Assembly (NCBI RefSeq): GCF_001997345.1
Contig: NZ_CP019606.1
Span: 3,870,700 to 3,934,699, forward strand
DNA: 64,000 nucleotides
Reading direction: 5' to 3'
DNA from: Tessaracoccus aquimaris
GTDB lineage: Bacteria; Actinomycetota; Actinomycetes; Propionibacteriales; Propionibacteriaceae
Shown one piece after another: positions 44,568-57,362 of the stretch. The notes below the pieces were generated by a model. It made no database searches. It worked only from the letters and a program-made list of their open reading frames with translations, and was not told where the DNA came from. Made by a program: the position numbers and the translations under genes. Position 1 is the stretch's first letter, and each line of letters opens with the position of its first letter.

Positions 44568-45353
44568 GTGACTGATCCCACCGCGTCCCCGCAGGTCAGC
44601 GAGTACCTCCGCGCCCTCAAGCCGGCCACCAGATCGGTGGTCTCCATGCTGTTCGTCGTCGCCCTGCTGGTAGGCATCGGCAGCTACATCGGCAAGCCGG
44701 GCATCGACGGGCTGCGCACCCTCCCCGAGCACACGGTGACCGTCAAGGACGAGTACCTCGACCAGGTGCTCACCGGCGGCCGCCGCACCAAGAGATGGGT
44801 CGACGCGCGCTTCGTGCACGTCGTCAAGCCCGACGGCAGCATCGGATCGGTCCGCAGCGACACGCTGCGCATCGGCGAGACCGCGACCGTGTGGGAGTAC
44901 CCCGAGACGGGAAAACTCGTCGAGGAGAAGCCGGGCATCTCCTGGCCGCTGCTGCTCTTCGGCTCCTTCTTCCTGCTGATCGCTTTGGCGACCGCCTCCG
45001 GCCTCGTCCGATCGCTCCGGGCGCCGGGGATCGCGCGGCACCGCCTGCGCGAGGCCGTCACCGGGCCGGACGCGACCATGATCCCCGCGGAGCCGGGCAC
45101 GTCCCGGGTCCGCGTGGCAATCGCATCGCCCGACTTCCCCGCCGACTCCGTGTGGGAGGTGCGACCAGTCGTGGTGGGCACCCGGCCGATCCCATTTCCC
45201 GACGGCGTGACGGCGCCGCTGTCGGCGTGGAGCTACCGCCGCTGGGGCTGGGGGAGCCACGCGCTGATGCGCGCAAGCGACGGCACCTTCTTCGTCGGCC
45301 AACTCTCATCCCCGGACGCGGACGGCACCGCCGAGCCGAAGGGCGACGGTTGA
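44568..45353 (+). CDS. Two-helix membrane protein of unknown function
   Basis: A 261-residue protein starting at GTG 44568. Hydrophobic helices are at about 25-42 and 125-147, with an external loop of about 80 residues (DEYLDQVLTGGRRTKRWVDARFVHV) and a C-terminal cytoplasmic domain of about 110 residues (TSRVRVAIASPDFPADSVWEV). I do not recognise the family. It lies between hpt and ftsH, where other actinobacteria have no fixed gene. No catalytic motif is visible. Confidence 0.7.
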   Translation: MTDPTASPQVSEYLRALKPATRSVVSMLFVVALLVGIGSYIGKPGIDGLRTLPEHTVTVKDEYLDQVLTGGRRTKRWVDARFVHVVKPDGSIGSVRSDTLRIGETATVWEYPETGKLVEEKPGISWPLLLFGSFFLLIALATASGLVRSLRAPGIARHRLREAVTGPDATMIPAEPGTSRVRVAIASPDFPADSVWEVRPVVVGTRPIPFPDGVTAPLSAWSYRRWGWGSHALMRASDGTFFVGQLSSPDADGTAEPKGDG

Positions 45354-45428
45354 GTAAGGGTCCAGATTGCGCACGCTGGTAAGGTTTCGGTGCGCTGAAC
45401 CCTCGGCAAACCACGAGATCGGACTGAC

Positions 45429-47464
<2,036 letters not shown>

Positions 47465-47465
<1 letters not shown>

Positions 47466-48031
47466 TGGCCGTCGACGAGCGGCGCGCGGCAGCGGCGGTG
47501 CGGGAACTCCTCGCCGCCATCGGCGAGGACCCGGACCGCGAGGGCTTGCAGGACACCCCCGACCGCGTCGCGCGCGCCTGGGGTGAGCTGGCGGCAGGCT
47601 ACTCGACCGACATCGGCGACATCCTCGGCACCACCTTCGACATCGAGCATGACGAGTTGGTGCTGGTCAAGGACATCGAACTGGTCAGCATGTGCGAGCA
47701 TCACATGCTGCCGTTCACCGGCGTCGCGCACATCGGCTACATCCCGTCGTCCAACGGCCGCGTCACCGGCCTGTCGAAGCTCGCCCGACTCGTCGAGATG
47801 TACGGGCGCAGGCTGCAGGTCCAGGAGCGCCTCACCACCCAGATCGCCGACGCGCTTGTCGAGCACCTCGACGCGCGCGGCGTCATCGTCGTCGTCGAGG
47901 CAGAGCACACCTGCATGACCATGCGGGGCGTGCGGAAGCCGGGCAGCAGGACCGTCACCTCGGCGGTGCGCGGCCAGTTGCGCAACCCCGCCACCCGCGC
48001 CGAGGCCATGAGCCTGATCCTGGGCCGGTGA
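47465..48031 (+). CDS. folE: GTP cyclohydrolase I
   Basis: First enzyme of folate synthesis, GTP to dihydroneopterin triphosphate. The 188-residue protein starts at ATG 47465, one base inside the ftsH stop. Zinc ligands Cys77, His80 and Cys150 are visible in [10 protein letters not shown] and HTCMTMRGV. Together with the next three genes it makes most of the dihydropterin branch. Confidence 0.97.
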
Positions 48032-48035
48032 CGCC

Positions 48036-48844
48036 GTGACCCAGGTGATGGGGATACTCAACGTCACCCCCGACTCGTTCTCCGACGGCGGCGAGTTCCT
48101 CGACCCGCGCCGCGCGATCGAACACGCCCGCGCGATGCGCGCCGCGGGCGCGACCATCATCGACGTCGGGGGAGAGTCGACCCGCCCCGGAGCGGAGCGC
48201 GTCACCGGCGACCACGAACTGCGCCGAGTGGTCCCGATCGTCGAGGCCCTGGTGTCCGAGGGGGCGGTGGTGTCCATCGACACGATGCGCGCCTCGGTCG
48301 CCCGCGCTGCGCTCGCCGTCGGCGCGAGCATCGTCAACGACGTCTCCGGAGGGCTCGCCGACCCCGACATGCACGCGACGGTCGCCGAGTCGGGCGCCGA
48401 CTATGTGGTGATGCACTGGCGCGACCACTCCGTCACGATGCAGAGCCGCGCGACCTACGACGACGTCGTGACGGAGGTGCTCGCCGAACTGCTCGCCCAA
48501 CGCGACGCCGCGGTGGCTGGGGGAGTCGCCCCGAGCGCATCATCCTCGACCCCGGCCTCGGGTTCTCCAAGACCGCGGAACACAACTGGCACCTGCTGCG
48601 GCACCTCGACCGCTTCCACGGCCTCGGGCACCGGGTCCTGGTCGGCGCCTCCCGCAAGGCGTTCCTGGGGCATCTGCTCGGAGGGAGGGCCCCGCACGGC
48701 CGCGACGGCGCGACCGCGGCCCTGTCGTTCTGGTCGGCGCTGCACGGCGTCTGGGGGGTCCGCACGCACGATGTGGAGGGCCAGGCCGACGCGATCGCCG
48801 TCGCGTTGCGGCTCACGTCCGAGGGGCCCCTCTGGCGGTCCTGA
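48036..48844 (+). CDS. folP: Dihydropteroate synthase, frameshifted
   Basis: Joins dihydropterin pyrophosphate with p-aminobenzoate; the sulfonamide target. GTG 48036 opens MTQVMGILNVTPDSFSDGG; the phosphate and pterin sites DVGGESTRPGA and VSIDTMR are intact. After AVAGGVAP the frame breaks at the C run 48529-48532. One C restores ERIILDPGLGFSKT, VGASRKAFLG and the C-terminal RTHDV to TGA 48844, giving 269 residues. Another start at 48028 is in the wrong frame. Likely a sequence error. Confidence 0.93.
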
Positions 48845-48915
48845 GCGGCCCCACCTCGGCTACGGCCGCGCTGCGCCGTGCGCTAGAGTCCAAGAGACAC
48901 TGAAGGAGCACACAC

Positions 48916-49272
48916 ATCGACACCATCACGCTCACTGGTCTCCGCGCGACCGGCTACCACGGGGTGTTCGAGCACGAACGCCGCGAGGGGCAGCCGTTCG
49001 TCGTCGATGTGGTGCTGGAGCTTGAACTGGACACGGTGAGTGACGATCTGGACCGCACGGTGAGCTACGCCGACATCGCGGACGAGGTCGAGTCGGTCAT
49101 CACCGGCGAGCCGCGCGACCTGATCGAGACGGTCGCGGGCGAGATTGCATCGCGCTGCCTGTCGCATGGCAGAGTTGAGCGCGTCACCGTAACGGTGCAT
49201 AAGCCACAAGCGCCCCTGACCCAGAGCTTCTCGGATGTTTCCGTCACGATCAGCAGGAGTAGACATGTCTAA
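48916..49272 (+). CDS. folB: Dihydroneopterin aldolase with apparent ATC start
   Basis: Converts dihydroneopterin to hydroxymethyl-dihydropterin. The conserved N terminus DTITLTGLRATGYHGVFEHER is in frame directly from ATC 48916, which lies 7 nt after a perfect AAGGAG (48903-48908). A stop codon sits just upstream in the same frame, so no ATG, GTG or TTG can start this N terminus. The first in-frame GTG, at 48964, would delete the first 16 residues including the active-site Tyr-His region. The rest (catalytic VHKPQAPL) is intact; 118 residues. Either a rare AUC start or a base error at the start codon. Confidence 0.88.
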   Translation: MDTITLTGLRATGYHGVFEHERREGQPFVVDVVLELELDTVSDDLDRTVSYADIADEVESVITGEPRDLIETVAGEIASRCLSHGRVERVTVTVHKPQAPLTQSFSDVSVTISRSRHV

Positions 49273-49825
49273 CGGCCCCTTCGATATCGACGTCGACACC
49301 TTGGGGAACCTGCGTCCGATCTCCAAGGTGGTGCTGAGCCTCGGCTCGAACCTCGGCGACTCGGCCGCGATCCTGCAGGAGGCCGTCGACTTCCTGGCCG
49401 AGACCCCTGACCTGATGCTCGTCGACGTGTCGCCGGTCTACCAGACCAAGCCCGTCGGCAGCGTCGAGCAGGAGGACTTCCTGAACCTCGTCGTGGTCGC
49501 CGAGTCGACCCTCGAGCCGCTCACGATCCTCGACCGGGCGCAGGCCATCGAGGACAACTTCGGCCGCACCCGCGAGGTCCGCTACGGTCCCCGCACGCTC
49601 GACATCGACGTGATCATGGTCGGGAAGCGGATCTCCGAGGACAACATCGAACTGCCGCACCCGCGCGCCCATGAGCGCGCCTTCGTGCTGGTGCCGTGGC
49701 TCGACATCGACCCCAACGGTGAGATCGCCGGCCACGGGCCGATCGCGGACCTCGTCGACGACGTCGACATCCAGGGCGTCGTGCGCCGCGAGGACATCGT
49801 CATCAACGCGAATACCGGGTTTTGA
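49265..49825 (+). CDS. folK: Hydroxymethyl-dihydropterin pyrophosphokinase
   Basis: Transfers pyrophosphate to the pterin before FolP acts. ATG 49265 has AGGAG seven bases upstream and lies within the folB end. The 186-residue protein shows VLSLGSNLGDS, the VSPVYQTKPVG block and the signature RYGPRTLDIDVIM with metal-binding Asp residues, then LPHPRAHERAFVLVPW. Its TGA overlaps the TTG start of the next gene. Confidence 0.96.
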   Translation: MSNGPFDIDVDTLGNLRPISKVVLSLGSNLGDSAAILQEAVDFLAETPDLMLVDVSPVYQTKPVGSVEQEDFLNLVVVAESTLEPLTILDRAQAIEDNFGRTREVRYGPRTLDIDVIMVGKRISEDNIELPHPRAHERAFVLVPWLDIDPNGEIAGHGPIADLVDDVDIQGVVRREDIVINANTGF

Positions 49826-50310
49826 GTCAGCGCCCCAAGCTCAGTCTCACCACCGCTCGGCAGGCGGTCATCTCGGTCCTCGCCGGTGCGGTGGTGTGTT
49901 GGCTGCTGCTGCTCGCCTTCGAGGCCACCGGAGGCTTCCCCCCGGTCGTGCCGTGGTCGCTTCCCATCACGCTGTTCCTGCTCGCCGTTGCCGTCGGCGT
50001 CTACTCGCGGGTCCTGCCGAAGCGCCGTGAACAGCACCGCGCCTCCTCGCAGGAGTCGTTCATGGCGCTGAGCGTCGGCAAGGCCATGGTGATGACGGGG
50101 GCCGCGCTCGCGGGCGCCCACGTCGTCTACGTGATGCGCTACCTGCAACTCTTCGACGCGCCGCTGCCGTCCCAGCGCGTCATTCAGGGCACCGTGACGA
50201 TCCTCGCGTCGCTGTGTCTCGCGGCCGCGGGCATCATGCTGGAGAGGGCCTGCGTCATCAAGGACGACGACGACCAGGACGAGCACCCAGGCTCGGCCGA
50301 ACCCATCTGA
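49822..50310 (+). CDS. DUF3180 membrane protein
   Basis: A 162-residue protein starting at TTG 49822 (TTGA overlap with folK). Four hydrophobic helices lie at about 15-38, 45-62, 83-104 and 118-142. The block SVGKAMVMTGAALAGAHVVYV is the family hallmark. It follows folK in most actinobacteria, including mycobacteria, so it is a good marker of this block. Function unknown. Confidence 0.87.
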   Translation: MSQRPKLSLTTARQAVISVLAGAVVCWLLLLAFEATGGFPPVVPWSLPITLFLLAVAVGVYSRVLPKRREQHRASSQESFMALSVGKAMVMTGAALAGAHVVYVMRYLQLFDAPLPSQRVIQGTVTILASLCLAAAGIMLERACVIKDDDDQDEHPGSAEPI

Positions 50311-50369
50311 TTCGCGACACGCCCAGCAGGCAACGCTGAGCGCGGATCGAGCGTGCCTACACTGACCGC

Positions 50370-50978
50370 ATGCCTGGTCGTCGTGCAGCTCACAAGTCCT
50401 CCGAACGCACACTCGCGCTCACCATCCTCACGGTCGGAACCGTGGCCTCCGTCGCCTCGATGTTCGGCGGTGCCTGGATCGTGCGTGCCGGTGTCGTCGT
50501 CGCCATCGTGATGGCCTTCGCCGCGGTGTTCGTCGCCTGGCGTGAGCTCGGCGCCGAGCGCGTCCGTCATGCGGAGGAGCTCAAGCACGAGATCGACCTG
50601 CGCTCGCAGCAGGCCGACCGCTTCCACGAGGAGTCGGTCGCCATGATCAGCCGCTTCAATGCCCGCGCCGAGAACCTGCAGGGCGTCATCGCCAAGCTGC
50701 GCGGCCAGCTCGCCGCCGCCAAGTCCGAGCTCAGCTCGATGCGCGGCAACGCGGCATGGCTGCGCGCAGAGGTCGCGGAGCGTCAGGCGCGCGTCGAGGC
50801 CCTTGAGGTCCGGATCGCCGAACTCGAGGCAGAGGACACCGCCAACATCGTCACGCTGCCCCGCAAGGCCGTCTCGCCGAGCATCGACGAGATCTGGGGC
50901 GAGGACGAGCACCCGACGATGGTCGACCTCGCAAAGCTGAACCTGGACGGGCTTCCCGAGCTGCGTATGCAGGCCTGA
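50370..50978 (+). CDS. Membrane-anchored coiled-coil protein, unknown function
   Basis: A 202-residue protein with two adjacent helices (about 15-35 and 39-58) and then a long coiled coil (62-155; heptad-like runs such as LRGQLAAAKSELSSM and LRAEVAERQARVEALEVRIAELEAE). The tail is acidic. The helix pair places the coiled coil in the cytoplasm. No domain recognised. A strong hairpin with a T-rich tail lies 22 bp after the stop. Confidence 0.75.
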   Translation: MPGRRAAHKSSERTLALTILTVGTVASVASMFGGAWIVRAGVVVAIVMAFAAVFVAWRELGAERVRHAEELKHEIDLRSQQADRFHEESVAMISRFNARAENLQGVIAKLRGQLAAAKSELSSMRGNAAWLRAEVAERQARVEALEVRIAELEAEDTANIVTLPRKAVSPSIDEIWGEDEHPTMVDLAKLNLDGLPELRMQA

Positions 50979-51000
50979 GCCGCGACGCCTTCCTACTTGT

Positions 51001-51050
51001 CCGCATCCCCGATGCTGTAGCCCAAGCTGGCTACGACATCGGGGATGCGG
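51001..51050 (+). terminator. Long two-part hairpin with T-rich tail inside the 3' end of nuoD2
   Basis: CCGCATCCCCGATG (51001-51014) pairs perfectly with CATCGGGGATGCGG (51037-51050). Inside it GTAGCC and GGCTAC form a second stem around CAAGCT. TCTTTC follows on the plus strand. It fits a terminator for the coiled-coil gene ending at 50978, encoded within convergent coding sequence. Confidence 0.8.
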
Positions 51051-52054
51051 TCTTTCGTGGCCCCGACAAGGGCGTGCCCAAGGGCTGACAGGTTCGCCTG
51101 CGACGGGGTGCGCAGCGCGACGCGCCACGGGGTCGCACCGCCCCGCGAGATCATCAGACACGACGCGATGCCCCACGGCGCCTCGATGTCGGTGGTGTGC
51201 TCGCCCTCCGGGACCTTGAGCCGACGCGACAGCCGCGTCGAGACCTCGCCCGGCTCCGCGAGTTGGCGCGCCATCCGGATCATGTCGATGGACGTGCCGA
51301 CCTCGTCGATCAGGACGGCGAGACGCGCCTCCGCGTCGCCCGCCTCGCGCACCTGCACAGGGCGGAACACCCGGTCGTAGGCCAGGTAGCCGGTCGACCT
51401 GCGGTCCAGCTCAAGCCCTGCGGCGCGCGCCACGGGCCCTGAGAGGCCGTAGGAAAGGCAAACGCCCGCGTCGAGTACCGCAAGCCCCCGGAACCGGTGT
51501 GTGAGCGCGAGAAGGCCGCGCAGGTCGGCGGAGATCACGGCGGCCTCGTCGAGCACGTCGTCGAGATCCTCGAGCCAGTTATCCGGCACGTCGCTGCTCA
51601 GCCCGCCGACCCGATTGAGCATCGGATGGACACGATTTCCCGCCCATGCCAGCATCGCCTCACGGATGGATTCGACGGCGTTCCAGAGCCTGGCCTCAAC
51701 GGTGTCCGTGGCCAGATAACTCAGGAATGACAGATGAGAGTGGATTCTGGCAAGCTCCGCAAGGATGGTGCGCAGAATGGTCGCCCGCGGCGTTGCCGTC
51801 AGTCGCATCGCATTCTCAACTGTGAGCGTGAGGCTCAGTTCACCGCTCGCCGCAGCGAGCCAGTCATGGCGGTCAGCGAGCATGATCATCGAGCGATAGT
51901 CGCGCACTTCAAGAGTTTCTCGGCTCCCGATGCCGTATCCGTGCGTGACGTCTGCGGCGTATCACGCCGAGTCGTCATATTCAGGCAATGGAGATCATCC
52001 GGTGCTTGTCGGATGCGTTTCCCAGGGAGGGCGTGTGCCCGCAATGGCGAGTTC

Positions 52055-52062
52055 GCCAATGG
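52055..52062. repeat. 8-bp target-site duplication GCCAATGG, left copy
   Basis: The same eight bases occur at 53482-53489 and exactly flank the IS ends. Eight base pairs is the usual duplication length for the ISL3 family. Confidence 0.9.
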
Positions 52063-53481
52063 GGCTTCGGATGAGCGTGGGGTCAGAGGCGTAGACGCGC
52101 CGATGAGGAGCATCGAGGCGGTAGTTGTCGGGGTACGGACCTCTGGCGACGCGGCGGGCGAGTTCGATCAGCATGATCGCTTCGGTGCGCGTTGGGGCCG
52201 CGGTGGTGAGTAGCCAGGAACGCGTCTCTCCATCGGTGAGGGGCGGCCGGCGGGCGATCTCGGGATCGGACACGTCGGGAACGAGGCGAGGACTTCTCCG
52301 CTACCGACGCCCGTCAGCAGGACTCGACTGGTGATAGACCGAACGCAGGTGCTGGCGCAGTGCAGGCGACCTCGACTTCGACGTGACGGTCTCGACGGTG
52401 ACGCCGCTCGAGCCGGTCTTCTGCGGTCGTGAGATGCTCCTTCCGGCACGCAGGACGTTGCGGATCCGATACAGCGGATCATCTCTGCGGCGCGGTGGCC
52501 GTGGATGTCTGCTGGACCGGCGGCGGACCTCATCACGGCAGCCGTGGCGAGCTGACGACGTGGAACGCGTCGAGCACGCGACGGCGTCTCCAACTGGTCG
52601 TCGATCGCATTCTTGTAACCGTGGAACGGGTCAGCGTGCGATCTCAACCCTGCGGAACACGTCGCCGCGTCACGCAGCCACGACGTGTAGATCTCGCCGG
52701 AGCGCCGGCCAGATCCAGAGCCGGCTCGGACTCGTCCGTCCTTGTCACGTGTCAGATCGACCATGCCGGTGAACTCCTTCGGGCCGCGGCCGCCGAGCTC
52801 GACGGGCTTGGTGGAGACGTGATGCCAGATGTGTTCGTCGACGCCCAGCGAGGTGACACCGGCGAACCGGGTCTCGTCGTCGGCGGCAGTCTCAAGGACC
52901 GGCTTGACGGCCCGCCACAGCGTCTTCCAGGTGCAGCCGAGCTGCCGAGCCAGACCCTGAACAGAGGCGTTCTCCGCCGCATCTGCCCGATCGCCCACGA
53001 CGTCGCGCGTCTGGTGAGCAGCGCTCTGGGTCGCGCCACGTCGGGGTCTTGTTCCATGAACGAGGTCACCGGACACGACGGTTCGGGACACAGCCAGCGT
53101 CGTTTCCGCCACCACAACCTCACCGGCGCCGTGAAACACGGCGCGTCGATCAACTCGACCCGCTGCCGGCCTGCGCATGCGCGATCACCCCGCAGGCGGG
53201 GCAACCCATCACCTGGTCGGCGCTGGACTCGACCTCAATCCTGAGCCCGCCTCGTCGCGGCGACGCCAACCACATGCAGCCCCGGCAACCCGACCAGAAG
53301 ATCACAGCGCTGGCAGTAGCCGCCCGCGGCACGGCAGCAGGAAGTAGGATCGGGCATCGTCGAGGTCCTTGAAGATCAGGTGGTGTGGTAACCCCGATTC
53401 TTGAGGGCCTCGACCCCCTTCACCCCGCCGACACGCCCGCCATCCGATCCCCGCTCACCCCACGCTCAGGTCCGAAGAGCC
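52063..53481 (-). mobile_element. ISL3-family insertion sequence
   Basis: A 1419-bp element. The right end read on the minus strand begins GGCTCTTCGGACCTGAG and continues CGTGGGGTGAGCGG. The left end on the plus strand reads GGCTTCGGATGAGCGTGGGG. The two ends are therefore inverted repeats that differ by two 2-base gaps. Both ends abut the 8-bp duplication GCCAATGG. The element carries one transposase frame on the minus strand and no passenger gene. It splits nuoD2 after its tenth codon. Confidence 0.92.
52064..53357 (-). pseudogene. ISL3 transposase, broken by several frameshifts
   Basis: From ATG 53357 the frames together encode an ISL3 transposase: an N-terminal zinc-finger region (VMGCPACGVIAHAQ), CPEPSCPVTSF, ASVQGLARQLGCTWKTLWRAV, the DDE core GVTSLGVDEHIWHH, then DPFHGYKNAIDDQLE, LRSVYHQ, EVLASFPTCPIP and the end DNYRL...MLLIGAS. 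At least six frame changes separate these blocks. As read, no active transposase can be made. Whether this is decay or poor consensus is unresolved. Confidence 0.88.
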
Positions 53482-53489
53482 GCCAATGG
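53482..53489. repeat. 8-bp target-site duplication GCCAATGG, right copy
   Basis: Matches 52055-52062 exactly and starts at the first base after the IS end. Confidence 0.9.
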
Positions 53490-53511
53490 TGATGTGCTCT
53501 GAATATCTCAT
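53482..53511 (-). pseudogene. nuoD2: First ten codons of nuoD2, separated by the IS
   Basis: ATG 53511 to 53482 encodes MRYSEHITIG. Removing the IS and one copy of the duplication joins this directly and in frame to GELAIAG at 52054, which proves the insertion site. The right copy of GCCAATGG (53482-53489) encodes the last codons of this fragment. Confidence 0.82.
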
Positions 53512-53585
53512 AAGTAATTCGTCCCTGGTCTTGACCCGGAGTGCTTGTAGGGTTCACCATATCATACATGAGCTTCAGAGTTACC

Positions 53586-53892
53586 ATGGCCGCGAGATTC
53601 GCGTCATTCTTACGACGACCTAGACGGCAGCGAGGCGACTCAGTCGATCGAATTCTCGCTCAGGGGAACGCTAACATCGACAACGCGCTAAGTTGGGAAG
53701 GCGCTCAGCCCGTTCATCGACAAGGCGGAGAAGGTGCGCTCGCCGCGCGGCGGCCGCCGCGGAACCTCCGCCCGAGCCGCCAAGGGTGGCACCTCCGAGA
53801 TCCGCGCCTGGGCGAAGGACAATGGCTTCGAGGTGTCCGACCGTGGCCGTATCCCCGCCGGCGTCCTGGAGGCCTACGAGGCCGCCAACTGA
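53586..53892 (+). pseudogene. lsr2: lsr2 (nucleoid-associated protein), 5' half damaged by deletions
   Basis: Lsr2 is an H-NS-like DNA-bridging silencer. The C-terminal half is intact: KALSPFIDKAEKVRSPRGG, then the DNA-binding SEIRAWAKDNGFEVSDRGRIP and EAYEAAN ending at TGA 53892, with the AT-hook RGR. The 5' half is recognisable only in pieces (EIRVILT, DDLDGSEATQSIEFSL) spread over several frames, each change being a lost base or bases. It directly precedes clpC, as in other actinobacteria. Either a decayed gene or a poorly determined sequence. Confidence 0.85.
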
Positions 53893-54006
53893 GGTGGAGC
53901 GTTCGCGGCTGGAGAACCGCGGATAGTTTCGTCCTCACCAAGCGTTAGTAAGCTTGAAGTGTTCTGCTCGTCGTGACCTCATGGCGGGCAGCAGGAGGGA
54001 AGTTTC

Positions 54007-56508
<2,502 letters not shown>

Positions 56509-56527
56509 TCCGGCTGAAGACATGAGG

Positions 56528-56551
56528 GGCGGGCCACTTCGGTGGTCCGCC
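56528..56551. terminator. Hairpin with TTCG loop between clpC and DUF202 genes
   Basis: GGCGGGCCAC-TTCG-GTGGTCCGCC, a 10-bp stem with one G-T pair, 20 bp after clpC. There is no T run. It serves convergent genes and could work in both directions. Confidence 0.65.
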
Positions 56552-56590
56552 TCCGTCATGCCCCGGGCGCGGTGGATCGCCCGGTCGGCG

Positions 56591-56926
56591 TCAGCCGAGC
56601 AGCCTGGCCAGCGTGACGGCGATCGCGATGGCCGCCGCCCCGAAGACGACGGCGGCGACGATGGCGGGCAGCAGCCCGTCCGCGAGCCGCACCACGCCCG
56701 CCTTGAGTGATCTGTGCGCGTACCGGTAGCGCGCATTGGCGCGTACCCCGACGAAGATGCCAACGGCGGCCCCGATCAGGGCGAAGGACCACGCCCAGAC
56801 GCCGAGAGACTGCACCTCGATGCGGGCGTAGACCAGCGATCCGACGGCCAGCGAGATGGCCGTGCGCTGCCAGGCGAGGCTGGTGCGCTCCGGCTGCAGG
56901 CCAGGGTCGAACGGCTCGTCCTTCAT
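56591..56926 (-). CDS. DUF202 membrane protein
   Basis: A 111-residue protein with the DUF202 start DPGLQPERTSLAWQRTAISL and three hydrophobic helices. It overlaps the upstream DUF202 gene by 4 bp (ATGA at 56923-56926), so the two short proteins are made together and probably pair. Function unknown. Confidence 0.85.
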   Translation of the reverse strand: MKDEPFDPGLQPERTSLAWQRTAISLAVGSLVYARIEVQSLGVWAWSFALIGAAVGIFVGVRANARYRYAHRSLKAGVVRLADGLLPAIVAAVVFGAAAIAIAVTLARLLG

Positions 56927-57285
56927 CGCAGCAGGTACGCCAGGAGGACGAGGACGCCCGCGAGGGTGACGCAGAGCGCGAGCGGAAGGCCGAAGGGGGA
57001 GGCGGGGAGCGCGGTGTTGTTGCGCAGCGCGCGCTCGTTGCGGGCCCAGCCCAGATAGGCCAGGGGCGCGGCGATCACCGCGGCAAGCATCAGCACCAGG
57101 GAGGCGGCGATCCGCAGGCCCTCGTGCAGGCCCAGCCCCAGCACCTCGAGCGCGATGCCGCCCGCGAGGAGCGCGAGCGAGGTGCGGATCCAGGCCAGGA
57201 ACGTGCGTTCGTTGGCCATCGTGAAGCGGGGATCGGGTTCGTTGCCCGTGTCGAAGACGAACCTCGGGAATCGCGTGCGGGGCAT
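56923..57285 (-). CDS. YidH-like DUF202 membrane protein
   Basis: A protein of about 120 residues, MPRTRFPRFVFDTGNEPDPRFTMANERTFLAWIRTSLALLAGG, the classic YidH start, followed by three hydrophobic helices. ATG 57285 is chosen; GTG 57294 three codons upstream is an alternative, and neither has a strong ribosome site. First gene of a two-gene unit. Confidence 0.87.
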   Translation of the reverse strand: MPRTRFPRFVFDTGNEPDPRFTMANERTFLAWIRTSLALLAGGIALEVLGLGLHEGLRIAASLVLMLAAVIAAPLAYLGWARNERALRNNTALPASPFGLPLALCVTLAGVLVLLAYLLR

Positions 57286-57362
57286 GGGGGTCACACTAGT
57301 GGCGCGCCGTGGTGACGACGACCTCTGCGCATGGGTTGTGTGTGCCCCGCTACCTTGGGGGC

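Larger units (their letters stand above)
50993..52062 (-). pseudogene. nuoD2: nuoD-like (49-kDa subunit/hydrogenase large-subunit family) gene, main part, split by an IS
   Basis: Encodes most of a NuoD-like protein: LEVRDYRSMIMLADRHDWLAAASGELS, AELARIHSHLSFL, LSSDVPDNWLED and the end VVASLGYSIGDADK. A reading frame from GTG 51907 gives 304 residues, but homology continues upstream (VTHGYG, HPTSTG, ITIGELAIAG) through several frame breaks up to the IS edge at 52062. The first ten codons lie beyond the IS at 53482-53511. The usual quinone-site start is therefore disrupted. Streptomyces carries a second nuoD-like gene in this neighbourhood, so it is a paralogue rather than part of a nuo operon. 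Confidence 0.85.

Noticed and set aside
48964..49272. folB starting at GTG 48964
   Set aside because: It would remove the conserved N-terminal strand and GYHG region and has no ribosome site at proper spacing.
51995..52273. A 92-codon leftward frame that looked like a separate small gene
   Set aside because: It is a chimera: the first part is the C-terminal end of the ISL3 transposase and the last part (IGELAIAG to HPTSTG) is nuoD2 after the insertion point.
51960..53700. A deletion between nuoD2 and lsr2 that removed panC, coaX and lysS
   Set aside because: First suspected because those genes lie here in mycobacteria. However, the nuoD2 start at 53511 and the lsr2 start at 53586 are both present and only 74 bp apart, so an intact divergent junction explains the region.
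53541..53948. A 135-codon frame over the lsr2 region
   Set aside because: It mixes frames of lsr2: only short pieces match Lsr2 and the end runs past the true lsr2 stop in the wrong frame.
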